DNA of 64,000 bases from Anaerobiospirillum sp. NML120448 (lineage in GTDB: Bacteria; Pseudomonadota; Gammaproteobacteria; Enterobacterales; Succinivibrionaceae), in the NCBI RefSeq assembly GCF_023050945.1, contig NZ_JALKIM010000003.1, positions 1 through 64,000 on the forward strand, in the 5' to 3' direction. The notes beneath the pieces were generated by a model. The model did no database searches and was not told the origin of the DNA. It was given only the letters and a program-made list of their open reading frames with translations. Each line of letters begins with the position of its first letter. The stretch's first letter is position 1. Shown in pieces: positions 8,455-17,960 of the stretch. The translations under genes were made by a program, and so were the position numbers.

Positions 8455-10005
8455 TTAAATGACCATCAATGTGCGATACAAAGGTAAAGAAAATTGCATA
8501 AATTCCTGAGCATACTTTTGCGCTAAATCATAAGACTCTTGTGAAGTGATGCTGCTATCAGGATTAGAACTAGTACGTATTTCTAAAATAATATCAGTAA
8601 TCAGTTCAGTGCTGAGATCTTTACGCTTAAGAGCAATGCTAAGTAGTACCTTATCCAAATCGCTAACAAATACGCCGCCACCTAATACAGGAGATACTAA
8701 GGCTCTAATATCTTCATTCTGGTTGCCACCTAATAAGTGGTAGTTGAGCTTTAAGCAGCGCTCTACTAGCTCCTTAGTAATTTGCTCAGGAGGCACAGCT
8801 ACTTGTAGCATGCCATGGGATACAGCATAGACCATCTTACAAAAGAGCTCTTCCTCTGTAAGAGTGGTGGTGCCATTATCTTGCTCAGAGCATAAGGTAG
8901 TTCTTAGCTCTTGGTAAGAGTGGCACTTGTTGTCCTTAAAAATGCCTAAGATAGGCTCAATTTCTTTCAGGTCAACTTTCTTGTCAAAGCCATGAATCAT
9001 AGCAGTAAAGTTCTCGTGCTTAAGATTCTTATCACAGATAAAGTAGGTAGCATCGAGCTCTTTATCTTGCTGCTTAGTGCTTAGTTTGACTGCGCCTTTT
9101 ACATAAACATCTGAGCGGAAATTATTGCGGCTAATAAAATCACGCAATTGCTCGTACATAGGGGTGCCAATAAAAGGTTTTAAGGCCTCAAACTGCTTAG
9201 GTTCAAGGTAGTAGCTATTTAAATTATTGACCAATTTTGCCTGGCAAACATAGCTAAGCTTGGCCTGCTCAAATTTATGAGCCACCTTATCAAAGTTTTC
9301 TAAGAACCAATAATCATTGGTGTACTCATGAGAAACATAGCGCTGGTCTTTTTGGCAAATCAAGTTCTTATAGCTCTCTTGTGCCCAAGGAGCCTTTTTA
9401 ATATAAGCAGGCTTGGTTGCAAGTAGTTTGTCAATAAAAGCTAAAGCATCAGGCAATTGCTCTTCACTATTCTTATTAGGATCGCCTAAGGTTTGGATAT
9501 AGGAGTTTAGTATGGTTCTAAATGGTCTTAGATTGTCAAAATAGCCTGTAGTATTGTAAGAAACATACAAAATACCGCCCACTTTGAGCTTATTTTTGAC
9601 AAATTCAACAATTACATCTTGGTTTTGAGGAGAAATCCATGACCAAATACCATGTAAACAGATATAGTCAAACATAGGTAGGTCGTCACGTCCTAAAAAC
9701 TCATCAAAGGCATCATCACTAAGATGAACCTTGATTGCTCCATGTTGAGCTAATAAGTCAGCATAGTTTACCTGAGAGGGATTAAAGTCATTGCCATACC
9801 ATTGAGCCTGAGTGGCTGCTTGGTTCATGATAATGCTCAGGCCATTGCCAAAACCAAGTTCACAGGCTGTAAAGTTATGGTCAATTTTAGGAAAGGCTAA
9901 ACCTTGAGATAAAAAGTTAAATCTCAGACCATAGGGATTAAGTTGGCTAAAAAAATGGTAGGTATAATTAGTGCCTGTATCGTATCCCATGTTCCAACTA
10001 TGCAC
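8455..10005 (-). CDS. SAM-dependent methyltransferase with regulatory domain, paralogue 1 (PKMT-like)
   Basis: This is the promoter-proximal member of the array, 516 residues. It has a SAM-binding Rossmann domain (motif I ACELGFGNGL near residue 47; WYGNDFNPSQ; FDYICLHGIWSWISPQN; VGGILYVSYN), then the MethyTransf_Reg-type middle domain (about 205-310) and a C-terminal region ending LPLYRTLMVI. The start is GTG with AGGAGAG upstream, as in paralogue 2. All four genes run the same way with no unrelated gene between them, so the array grew by tandem duplication. Divergence is highest outside the Rossmann core, which suggests that each copy recognises a different substrate or site. Confidence 0.82.
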   Translation of the reverse strand: MHSWNMGYDTGTNYTYHFFSQLNPYGLRFNFLSQGLAFPKIDHNFTACELGFGNGLSIIMNQAATQAQWYGNDFNPSQVNYADLLAQHGAIKVHLSDDAFDEFLGRDDLPMFDYICLHGIWSWISPQNQDVIVEFVKNKLKVGGILYVSYNTTGYFDNLRPFRTILNSYIQTLGDPNKNSEEQLPDALAFIDKLLATKPAYIKKAPWAQESYKNLICQKDQRYVSHEYTNDYWFLENFDKVAHKFEQAKLSYVCQAKLVNNLNSYYLEPKQFEALKPFIGTPMYEQLRDFISRNNFRSDVYVKGAVKLSTKQQDKELDATYFICDKNLKHENFTAMIHGFDKKVDLKEIEPILGIFKDNKCHSYQELRTTLCSEQDNGTTTLTEEELFCKMVYAVSHGMLQVAVPPEQITKELVERCLKLNYHLLGGNQNEDIRALVSPVLGGGVFVSDLDKVLLSIALKRKDLSTELITDIILEIRTSSNPDSSITSQESYDLAQKYAQEFMQFSLPLYRTLMVI

Positions 10006-10307
10006 GATTCTCTCCTAAATATGACGACAACCAAAGAAACATAAACTCTTAAGAGGGTAAAAAAGAAGACAAAAAAGCAGCCCTAGTTAATCACGAGTTG
10101 CTAGAAACAATTAATACAACCTCTGTAAGCTAAATAATAGCACGTACCAGACTACTACTCATTAGTAAATCATAGGCCTACCTCATAATATTTCCTAAAA
10201 AGTAATAAACTCCATAAGTCTAAAGCAGGCTAATAGCCACAGCCCAAGGCCACACCCCTTGAGGCTTAAACCTGGGCCTAGCCCTCTGGGCTTGTGCCCT
10301 TAGGCCC
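10006..10307. other. Intergenic gap between methyltransferase array and umuC
   Basis: The left part is AT-rich and probably holds the array promoter on the minus strand. The right part (about 10229-10307) is a GC-rich, self-complementary patch built from AAGGCC, GGGCCTA and CCCTTAGGCCC words just after the umuC stop. No gene or clear terminator is visible. Confidence 0.5.
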
Positions 10308-11627
10308 TTATATTAGTTTAGGCAAGTCATCCCAAGAGGTAGTGTAACTTGGGGAGAGGGAGTTTTTGTTGGAAAAGGCTTCGGCCTTTTGTGGGCCTTG
10401 GGAGGCAATAAAGATGTTTTGCTCGTGGCCTTGGTGGTTGATTTGGTCAATAGCTTTCATTAGTTGATCGGACTTTTCTTGCTCTTGTGGGGTTTTAGCC
10501 TTGGTAAAGAGATCACTTTGGAAGCTGCGAGTAGCGGTGAGATTGCCTAAGATTATTCCTGCCTTATTGTATTTATAGCCAGGGGCAAAAATCATTTTTA
10601 AAAGCTGGGTGGCTACATACAAAATTTCTCTGGTATCACTGGTTGGAACCTTTAAGTTGGCTGTTTTATCGGCAGCAAATTTTGGATCATTGCCAAAGTA
10701 AGAGGTTCTAATAAAGACAGTGATTTGAGAGCAGTACTTATTTTGATTACGTAATTTGTGACAGGCAGAGGCTACAAAGTTAGCCAAGGCCTGGTGAAGC
10801 TCATCAAGAGTGGTAAGTCTTTTGGTAAAGGAGCGAGACCACATAATTTGCATAGTGTGGTTGATATCAGACTCATCCTCAATTACATCTAAATCATTGA
10901 GCTCTTGTACCGTACGCATCAGGACAATGTTGTATTCTTTTTTAATGGCTTCATAATTTTGCACCGATAGCTGGTAGGCAGTATGAATGCCTTGTTCATT
11001 TAAGCGTTCGTTAAGGCGACGGCCTATGCCCCATACCTCTGAGATAGGATTGTTTTTTAGTAAATTAATCCTAGGCATATCTTGCAAAATGGAGTACAAG
11101 CCGTAAGTTTCTTGACGATGCTTTTTAGCATGATGGTTAGCCAGCTTAGCTAAGGTCTTGGTATGGGCAATACCAACACCGACATTAATGCCTATGAGGT
11201 TAAATACGGCATTGCGCACTAAGATTGCTTTATCTAAAGCTTCTTTTTCGCTGATGTGTTTAAAGCATAAAAAGGCCTCGTCAACCGAGTAAACTTGGGT
11301 ATCATCGCAAAGATGCTCTAAAACCTCCATAACACGTCTTGAGATATCCAAATACAAAGAGAAGTTGGAGGAAAAAGTTACAATATGATGTCGTCTAATC
11401 AGATTTTTAATCTTAAAGACAGCTATGCCCATAGGAATGCCTAAATCTTTCGCCTCTTGAGAGCGAGCGATAACACAACCATCATTATTGGATAGAACTA
11501 GGAGCGGGCGACCCTCTAAATCAGGGCGAAATAAGCGTTCGCAACTGCAAAAAAAATTATTGCAATCTACTAATAAATAGACCTTGTCATAGCAATATGT
11601 AACAGGATCACGAAACTCAAAGCTCAT
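10308..11627 (-). CDS. umuC: Y-family DNA polymerase, UmuC-like
   Basis: UmuC-type proteins are the catalytic subunit of the error-prone translesion polymerase Pol V. The catalytic palm signature is clear: LLVDCNNFFCSCERLF near the N-terminus, the NNDGCVIARSQEAK finger segment, and YSVDEAF carrying the acidic metal ligands. The C-terminus ends with a TTSWDDLPKL box typical of the UmuC C-terminal domain (DUF4113). I start at the ATG at 11627, which gives 439 residues and places the palm motif where the family has it; an upstream ATG would add 35 residues with no counterpart. No umuD lies beside it, which is unusual because the two are normally an operon. The partner may be elsewhere, or this may be a UmuD-independent homologue. 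Confidence 0.9.
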   Translation of the reverse strand: MSFEFRDPVTYCYDKVYLLVDCNNFFCSCERLFRPDLEGRPLLVLSNNDGCVIARSQEAKDLGIPMGIAVFKIKNLIRRHHIVTFSSNFSLYLDISRRVMEVLEHLCDDTQVYSVDEAFLCFKHISEKEALDKAILVRNAVFNLIGINVGVGIAHTKTLAKLANHHAKKHRQETYGLYSILQDMPRINLLKNNPISEVWGIGRRLNERLNEQGIHTAYQLSVQNYEAIKKEYNIVLMRTVQELNDLDVIEDESDINHTMQIMWSRSFTKRLTTLDELHQALANFVASACHKLRNQNKYCSQITVFIRTSYFGNDPKFAADKTANLKVPTSDTREILYVATQLLKMIFAPGYKYNKAGIILGNLTATRSFQSDLFTKAKTPQEQEKSDQLMKAIDQINHQGHEQNIFIASQGPQKAEAFSNKNSLSPSYTTSWDDLPKLI

Positions 11628-12236
11628 AAGAACGAAACTTGCCCTACAAAAAAGAAATGCCCAACACTTTAATATGATACGAAAAAAGTAGGGGCTATGG
11701 GTTAACTTAGTAGTGCTTATTATGCTAGACAAGCCAATATTGGTATTAAACCAACTTTTATCATACTTGATAGGTCACTGATTGATTGATTATAGCGATG
11801 ATTAAGATCAAAAGCCTATCATGCCTCAAACGTCTGTCCTTGGCGTAGAGCCATTAAGAGTGGCGCATATAATTAGCCATTTAAAGGGCGAGTTGCTATA
11901 ATGATAATAAGACACCTTACATCTTTTACTAAGCAAGGACTACACAATGTCCTGAGACTGAGAGCTAATTTAGCTCAAAATTTGTTTGTTTTAGAAGCTT
12001 TTATTAGTCGCAAACACTAGGGGAGACAAGCTATTTTAGTGCTGTTGGATTGTGTTGTCCGTCCAAAGTAGCCAAGGCACAAGGTTAAAGTCTTGAGCAG
12101 TAATTTAGTTAAAATAGGTGTAAGCCGTTTTATAGTTGTTTTATTAAGCCTAATCAAAGGCTTAGAGCCTTAGTTTCGTAGCTAAAATTATTTTTGTAAC
12201 AAAGCTACCCTACCAATGCTAGCAGAGGAGAGCGTC
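11628..12236. other. Divergent intergenic region between umuC and the first GGDEF gene
   Basis: This gap carries the promoters of umuC (leftward) and the GGDEF gene (rightward). One extended -10 element is listed separately. I looked for a LexA-like CTGT-N8-ACAG box upstream of umuC and did not see one. The transcribed leader of the GGDEF gene would be over 300 nt. Confidence 0.5.
11894..11902 (+). promoter_or_regulatory. Extended -10 promoter element, probably for the first GGDEF gene
   Basis: TGCTATAAT is a perfect extended -10 (TGN-TATAAT). The matching -35 region (TTAGCC at about 11873) is weak, as is common with extended -10 promoters. It lies about 335 bp upstream of the start at 12237. 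Confidence 0.45.
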
Positions 12237-15200
12237 ATGGCTGACTCACAAAATCGCTCTAAAATTGTTGATGATAAAGGAGCTAACTTTGCCAGTAGTG
12301 TGTCTGGCAAGGTCGATACTTGTGAGCGCTCAAAAAATAATATAGACGAGCCATTGCCTGACTTGTTAAAGCCTTCTGCACGCAATGTTTTAAAACATAA
12401 TGCACAGTCATTGATGATTTTGCATCATACCAAGGCTTTTCAAGGTGCCCAGCATCCGAAAGTAGAGCAAAATATTGAGATTGTTTTAAAAGAAGAACCA
12501 CTAACCACGCATGCTACCGTAAGTGAGCCTCTTACCCCTAAGAAAGTAGAGCTATCAACTTTAGATCAAGATATTAAAGAAAATATTGCTGAGTCTTGTG
12601 ATAATTTTGAGTTCGATCCTTTTGCTGAGCACTCTAAAGATGAAATTCAAAATGCTATTGAGCAAGCTCGTATTAATGCCATGAAAAAGCACGAGCTGAT
12701 TGAAGATAGTGAATTTCAATTTAAGAACAATGCCCAACCTCAAGATCGCAAGGATGCTTTGTTTGAAAATGCCAAAGCTATAGCTGACTTAGCTATGAAA
12801 GATGGCATTGATAAGCAGTCTATTGCCCAAAATAACGAAGCTGCTACTAAAGATATTACGTGCCAAGTTGATGACAGTAAGGCTCCAATTAGTATAAGTT
12901 CCCAAGGTGCTTACCAATTTAATAGCACCAAGTCGCCTTTTTCCTATATCAAAACCTCTTTAGAGCGTGTTGTGCCTAAAGATCGTTTTTATATTGATTC
13001 AGTTCATGGCGACACTAGGGCTGGCTTTACCTCTCATGCTAATAGCTATACAAATAAAGACCTCAGCTCCACCCAAGAAAACCAAGGCTTAGCAACTAAG
13101 AGTAAGGACACTGGGGCGGCTTTAGGCGCTAGCGCTGCTGGAGCAGACGCTAGCGTTAGCGTTAGCAGCGCTAGCTCTGGCGTTAGCGCTGGTGCTAATG
13201 GCAATAGTGTGGTTGGGGTAACACAGCGCCACTCTGCTTATGATGATGTATTTGGTGGCGATAACCATCATTTGCCTGTAGAGCATCATGACGAGAGACT
13301 GGATCCGAGCAAAATTGACACCCCATTTGACCCACTAGCAGCGCTGGTAGATACACCAAAGTCTGATTTAGAGCAGGATGTTAATGAAAGCCAAGTACGC
13401 CATGATGATCCTAGCTATTGGGCTCAAGGTGGTGTCGAGGCTCATGAGGAAAGCACTCTGCCAGCTAGTGCCTTTTCTAGTGATGGCCCTGAAGACGGGG
13501 TGGTGCTAAACAATAACTCTAGCCAAGTAAAATGCCTTGGCGTGCCTGGCATTAAGCCTAAGAGCCATAATGAGCATAACATTCCATTTAAAATGCATAA
13601 ACATGTGGATGTTGCTGAGGTTGGCGTTAGTGCTCATGAGCGCTTGGGAGTACAAGGATTAGTTTCCCATCATAGGATAGTAGACAATAGTATGTCCCAC
13701 TATCGTGGTGGCTATATGCCTTGCTACTTCTTATATGATAATGGTGAAGATCGCTATTTGCTTGATCAGGGTAGTTGCCGTCTCATTGGTATTACTTACA
13801 CTGGAGATTGGATCCCGAGCTCTTATATTAATAATCAATTGTCCTTAATTGATGAAGAGCAGCTGTTTAGTGTCTTTTTCAATCCATCAGAGGGTAATAA
13901 GATCTTTTCCCATGTAAAGATTCAACAAGGCCCTCATAAAGGCGAGCGTCTTTATATTTCAGGCTCTGTGATTCAGCGAGATGATACTGGCATTGCTATG
14001 TTGGTTTCAGGTTACTTTACTCAAGTACAATCTAAGTATATGGAGTGCTTGTGTAAGTTTATGAATCACTCCTCTTCTTTTGATATTGATACCTTTACTG
14101 GTGAAGTTCAGTACGGCGCTGCATATCATGTCATGCTAGGTTTAGAAGATAATGACTGCATGCCAAGAACAGTAAAACAGTTTGAAGAAAACTTTATTCA
14201 CCCTGAAGATCTCATGGTATATCGTAAGCAAAACGATATTATCTACAACCCAAATTTAGGTGATTATTACGAAAGTATTTATCGTATTAAACACAGTGGT
14301 GGTTATTATATTTGGTGTATCGATAGAGGCTTAGTAATTGAGCGTAAGAGCTCAGGTATGGCATCTCGTATTATTGGTACCACTACCAACATTGATGTGG
14401 TGCGCTCTAATTTTGAGCGCTTAAAGCGTTCTATCTACCAAGACCCATTAACTGGCTTACATAATCGCTTCTACCTTAATACTCGTTATAAGTACTTTAC
14501 TATGGAGGAAAGTCAGCCTTTATCCTTAGTATATGTAGATATTTCTGGTCTTAAGGTTATTAATGATTATTTAGGCCACGCTAAGGGTGATGAGCTGGTT
14601 AAGTTATCAGCCCAAATCCTCTCTAATGATGTTTATTTGGATCATGAGGTAGTACGCTTATCTGGTGATGAGTTCTTATTGATCTTTACTAATTGCTCTG
14701 ACGAGCAGTGTAAGAGCTTTATCAATAAGTTTGCCTGTACCTTAGATGAACGTAATCGCAATCGTGAGTTCCCTTTACCAATTTATTTTGGTTTTGGTAT
14801 TGCTACTTTAAATGAAATTGATGATGGCGATACTTTCTTGCGCTGTGAGGCTCGTGCTGACGTGCGCTTGCAAGAATATAAGACTGCCCATAGAACACGC
14901 ATTTATACTGAGTTGCAATCTTTCATTGAAAATGCTCTTGGTCAAAAGGTTGTATTTAATGATAACCGTCGTTTAGAGTACTTAGATAAGGACGAGAACG
15001 ATCAGCCTGATGTAGTGCCTAGCAATCAGCTTAAGGATGAGGACAAGCAAGAGCGTAAGCTTAATGCCCCAAATACTGAAACTATAGGTTTAGTGCCTTC
15101 TTTTGGCTCATCAGGTAAAGTACCGCATTATCAGGGCTCTCCTTATGGAGTTAGATTTAATAGTGTTCACCCATCACTAATTGCTAGTGCAGCCAAAGTA

Positions 15201-16094
15201 GAGCAATCACTAGAGGCAAGAAATAAACTTGCTGAGCAACAGCTCAAGGCTATGAAGGCTTACGAACTAAAGTTTGCTAAGCATAGTAATATTGATACTA
15301 TTCAAAATAATAAGGTAGCTAGTGAGTCTTCTTATATCAATAATACTTTCCATAAGCAGTCACCTCTAGCGGCTATGTCTCGCATGCAATATCAGCCAGG
15401 ACATGCAGAGGCCTCAGCTGAGGTGTTTATGGCGGCTGGCCTACAAAAGATTGAGCTTGATTTTGCTCAAGAGCTAGCCCAGGCTCAAAAACAAATTGAT
15501 GCTCGTAATGATGCTCAAGAAAAGGTAGGTCTAGTAGATAGTGCTAGTGCTATTAAAGAGCCGCTCAAGGAAAACTCTGCCTTTGACATTAAATCAGAGG
15601 GAGCTCAAGGCTCTTATGGCTCAGGTGATGTCTATCAGGTTGCTAAAAGCTCTGTCCCTGATGAGTTGGTCAATAAAAATAGCCTTACTATGTCTTGGGA
15701 TCAAGATAATGCTAATACCAGCTCTATGAGCGCTCAATCTAAGATTAGTGCTGAGCAAGAGCGCTTATTAATTTTAGCAGCAGAGCAAGCTGCCTTGGAT
15801 GATATGAGATATGCTCAAAACTCAGTTACCATGCCTGATGACTTAATAGCTGGCTTTGGTTCTTTAGAGGTGGGAGCCTCCGATCTCAACAAAGAGAGTA
15901 AGATCTTAGATAAAGCCCATAAGATTGCTAAAGCTGCTCGTCTGCAAGATGGCGATCAAATCGATAATGGCCCTAATCTTAGAGATAGTGCTACGCTAGA
16001 AGTTGGTGAGCAGGTTTCCTCTTATGAGGCAAAAAGTGCTTTACATGAGGCCCAAGCCTTCTTAAATAAGCTTCAGGATGCTAAACCCCAATAG
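12237..16094 (+). CDS. PAS-GGDEF protein (putative diguanylate cyclase) with long disordered tails
   Basis: This 1285-residue protein has a compact signalling core inside very long low-complexity flanks. Residues 1 to about 450 are acidic and repetitive, with an Ala/Ser/Gly block (SVSVSSASSGVSAG). A PAS-like region follows, with a PAS_3-type ending (YRIKHSGGYYIWCIDRGLVI). The GGDEF domain starts at DPLTGLHNR, with metal-site YVDISGLKVIND and signature SGDEF near residue 808 instead of GGDEF. No RxxD inhibitory site is evident. The last 350 residues are Gln/Ala/Lys-rich. No membrane segment is seen, so it is cytoplasmic. The start at 12237 is chosen over the ATG 21 bases earlier because a GAGGAG site lies just before it. 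A shorter paralogue follows 96 bp downstream. S in the first signature position can still allow activity, so cyclase function is likely but unproven. Confidence 0.85.
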   Translation: MADSQNRSKIVDDKGANFASSVSGKVDTCERSKNNIDEPLPDLLKPSARNVLKHNAQSLMILHHTKAFQGAQHPKVEQNIEIVLKEEPLTTHATVSEPLTPKKVELSTLDQDIKENIAESCDNFEFDPFAEHSKDEIQNAIEQARINAMKKHELIEDSEFQFKNNAQPQDRKDALFENAKAIADLAMKDGIDKQSIAQNNEAATKDITCQVDDSKAPISISSQGAYQFNSTKSPFSYIKTSLERVVPKDRFYIDSVHGDTRAGFTSHANSYTNKDLSSTQENQGLATKSKDTGAALGASAAGADASVSVSSASSGVSAGANGNSVVGVTQRHSAYDDVFGGDNHHLPVEHHDERLDPSKIDTPFDPLAALVDTPKSDLEQDVNESQVRHDDPSYWAQGGVEAHEESTLPASAFSSDGPEDGVVLNNNSSQVKCLGVPGIKPKSHNEHNIPFKMHKHVDVAEVGVSAHERLGVQGLVSHHRIVDNSMSHYRGGYMPCYFLYDNGEDRYLLDQGSCRLIGITYTGDWIPSSYINNQLSLIDEEQLFSVFFNPSEGNKIFSHVKIQQGPHKGERLYISGSVIQRDDTGIAMLVSGYFTQVQSKYMECLCKFMNHSSSFDIDTFTGEVQYGAAYHVMLGLEDNDCMPRTVKQFEENFIHPEDLMVYRKQNDIIYNPNLGDYYESIYRIKHSGGYYIWCIDRGLVIERKSSGMASRIIGTTTNIDVVRSNFERLKRSIYQDPLTGLHNRFYLNTRYKYFTMEESQPLSLVYVDISGLKVINDYLGHAKGDELVKLSAQILSNDVYLDHEVVRLSGDEFLLIFTNCSDEQCKSFINKFACTLDERNRNREFPLPIYFGFGIATLNEIDDGDTFLRCEARADVRLQEYKTAHRTRIYTELQSFIENALGQKVVFNDNRRLEYLDKDENDQPDVVPSNQLKDEDKQERKLNAPNTETIGLVPSFGSSGKVPHYQGSPYGVRFNSVHPSLIASAAKVEQSLEARNKLAEQQLKAMKAYELKFAKHSNIDTIQNNKVASESSYINNTFHKQSPLAAMSRMQYQPGHAEASAEVFMAAGLQKIELDFAQELAQAQKQIDARNDAQEKVGLVDSASAIKEPLKENSAFDIKSEGAQGSYGSGDVYQVAKSSVPDELVNKNSLTMSWDQDNANTSSMSAQSKISAEQERLLILAAEQAALDDMRYAQNSVTMPDDLIAGFGSLEVGASDLNKESKILDKAHKIAKAARLQDGDQIDNGPNLRDSATLEVGEQVSSYEAKSALHEAQAFLNKLQDAKPQ

Positions 16095-16190
16095 CTCTAT
16101 AAGTTGTAAGCCACAAGCTATAAGCCCCTAAAAAATGCTCATCATTTATGAGCCCAATGATTGTTTATTTAGACAAATTATGAGGTTGCC

Positions 16191-17960
16191 ATGAACAATA
16201 GTCAGAATACAAAGCCAAACTTACTTGATGGCAGGCAGGTTCCTGGCTATTGGATTTTTAGGGGTGACACTAGAGAGTTTATGCTGGATGAAAACTGCGC
16301 TGCTAGTTTCGGCATAAATAAAATCAATGTTTGGATTTCTCAAGATGAAATCTTAGAGCACATTACTCTGCGTAATATGGAGCGCTTCTTTAGAGTAATG
16401 GACACTCATGATTTAGGTAGCATTATTTTTGAGGATGTTTTAATTACTCGTGGCCCTAATGCAGGAAAGGCCTATGTGATTAATGGATCGGTGTTAGCAC
16501 GTTTTTCTGATGGTAAAGTAAAACATGCTACAGGCTATATGGTTAATGCTCAAAGTACCTTCTCTGAGTTTATTGCTCGTGAAATTGCTGGAGATGATTT
16601 CTTTTCCTGGGATTTTGAAACCAACCGTTTTAGATTTTCAGCAAACTATTGCCATTTATTAGGCTATGATGAACAGGAATTTCCTCAAACTTGGGAACAG
16701 TGGGCTAATATTGTTCATCCTGACGATAGAGATATGATGGCTGTAGAGCGCCATATTATGGAATCTCCTCGTTATGGCGATAGTTTTGAATTTTGCCTGC
16801 GTTTACGTCATTATGATGGCCACTATATTTGGACTATAGGTAGGGGTATTGTTTTAGCCCGTAATGAGCAGGGCTATGCCCTCAGTTTGATTGGTAGCTT
16901 TTCTGATATTAATCTGGTGCAAGATAATTTCGATAATATCAAGCAAATGCTCTATACCGATACTCTAACAGGTCTGAAAAACCGCTCTTATTTCCAAAAC
17001 AATAGCGCTAAGTGGCAAGATGAAAAGGTTAAGCCTATAGGTGTAATTTATGCTGACGTTACAGGCTTAAAAATCACTAACGATGTATTAGGCCATGCCG
17101 ATGGTGATATTTTGCTCCTGACCGTAACAGAGGCTTTAACCACTGTTATTACCCGTCCATGCGATATTATGCGTTTAGCTGGTGACGAGTTTGTGGTTAT
17201 TATGACCAATTGTGACGAGCATGAATGTAAGGCCTTAATGCAAGAGTTGATTGACTATATAGACCGCCATAACAGTTCACAAAATGTGATGCCAACATTT
17301 GTGGGCTTTGGCTGTGCTTGGCTGGGCGAATTAGAACAAGACACCTTACATGCTACTATTGAGCGTGCTGATGTGCGTATGCAGGCTTATAAAGATGCCC
17401 ATCGTAAAGAAAACTATGCTCAGCTAAAAGTTTATTTAGAAAAACGTAAGGGTCGCCCTGTTTCTATGCGTGATGGCCGCCGCTTAGAGTACTATTCTCA
17501 ACAAGAGCGCGATCAAATGCACAAATCAACCCAAGAGACAGAGCAAAAAGAGGTCGAGGTTTCACCAACCTCAGCTCTAGAGCAAGCTCAAGACTTGAAG
17601 TTTAACCCATCTCAACTCCCAGACTACAACAAAGAGCTCTCTGCTGCGCAAGCTCAAGCAATTACTAAAACCAACAGCGCCACAGAAGCTAAAACAAGCC
17701 CAGATCCTGCCACTGTCGTTACCCACAGTGCTAAGGACGCTGCCTCTGTGTTTAGCGCAGCTCTATCACCAGCTCAAGCTAACAGGCCGTCCCAAGAGCC
17801 AGAACAGCTGCCAGCGCAGGAGCAGGCGCAAGCTCAAGCGCAGGCGCAAGCTCAGGAGCCTAAGAGCAGTGCAAGCTCAAACTCAGAGCAAGAGGCTAAT
17901 ACTACTGGCCTAAGCGCTCCAAGCATTGATATCAACAATGTCTTTAAAAAGCCGTATTAG
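16191..17960 (+). CDS. PAS-GGDEF protein (putative diguanylate cyclase), paralogue
   Basis: This 589-residue paralogue of the preceding gene lacks its long N-terminal tail. It has an N-terminal PAS-like domain (about 15-115), a PAS_3 domain (about 125-245, with FSWDFETNRFRFS and LRLRHYDGHYIWTIGRG) and a GGDEF domain beginning DTLTGLKNR. The metal-binding segment is YADVTGLKITND and the signature is AGDEF. An RPCD just upstream of the signature resembles the RxxD product-inhibition site, though spaced by one residue less than usual. The C-terminal 140 residues are low-complexity, with a QAQAQAQAQAQ tract. A GAGG ribosome site precedes the ATG. The two genes arose by tandem duplication and are probably one transcription unit. 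A role in the motility-to-sessile switch is inferred from the family. Confidence 0.87.
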   Translation: MNNSQNTKPNLLDGRQVPGYWIFRGDTREFMLDENCAASFGINKINVWISQDEILEHITLRNMERFFRVMDTHDLGSIIFEDVLITRGPNAGKAYVINGSVLARFSDGKVKHATGYMVNAQSTFSEFIAREIAGDDFFSWDFETNRFRFSANYCHLLGYDEQEFPQTWEQWANIVHPDDRDMMAVERHIMESPRYGDSFEFCLRLRHYDGHYIWTIGRGIVLARNEQGYALSLIGSFSDINLVQDNFDNIKQMLYTDTLTGLKNRSYFQNNSAKWQDEKVKPIGVIYADVTGLKITNDVLGHADGDILLLTVTEALTTVITRPCDIMRLAGDEFVVIMTNCDEHECKALMQELIDYIDRHNSSQNVMPTFVGFGCAWLGELEQDTLHATIERADVRMQAYKDAHRKENYAQLKVYLEKRKGRPVSMRDGRRLEYYSQQERDQMHKSTQETEQKEVEVSPTSALEQAQDLKFNPSQLPDYNKELSAAQAQAITKTNSATEAKTSPDPATVVTHSAKDAASVFSAALSPAQANRPSQEPEQLPAQEQAQAQAQAQAQEPKSSASSNSEQEANTTGLSAPSIDINNVFKKPY

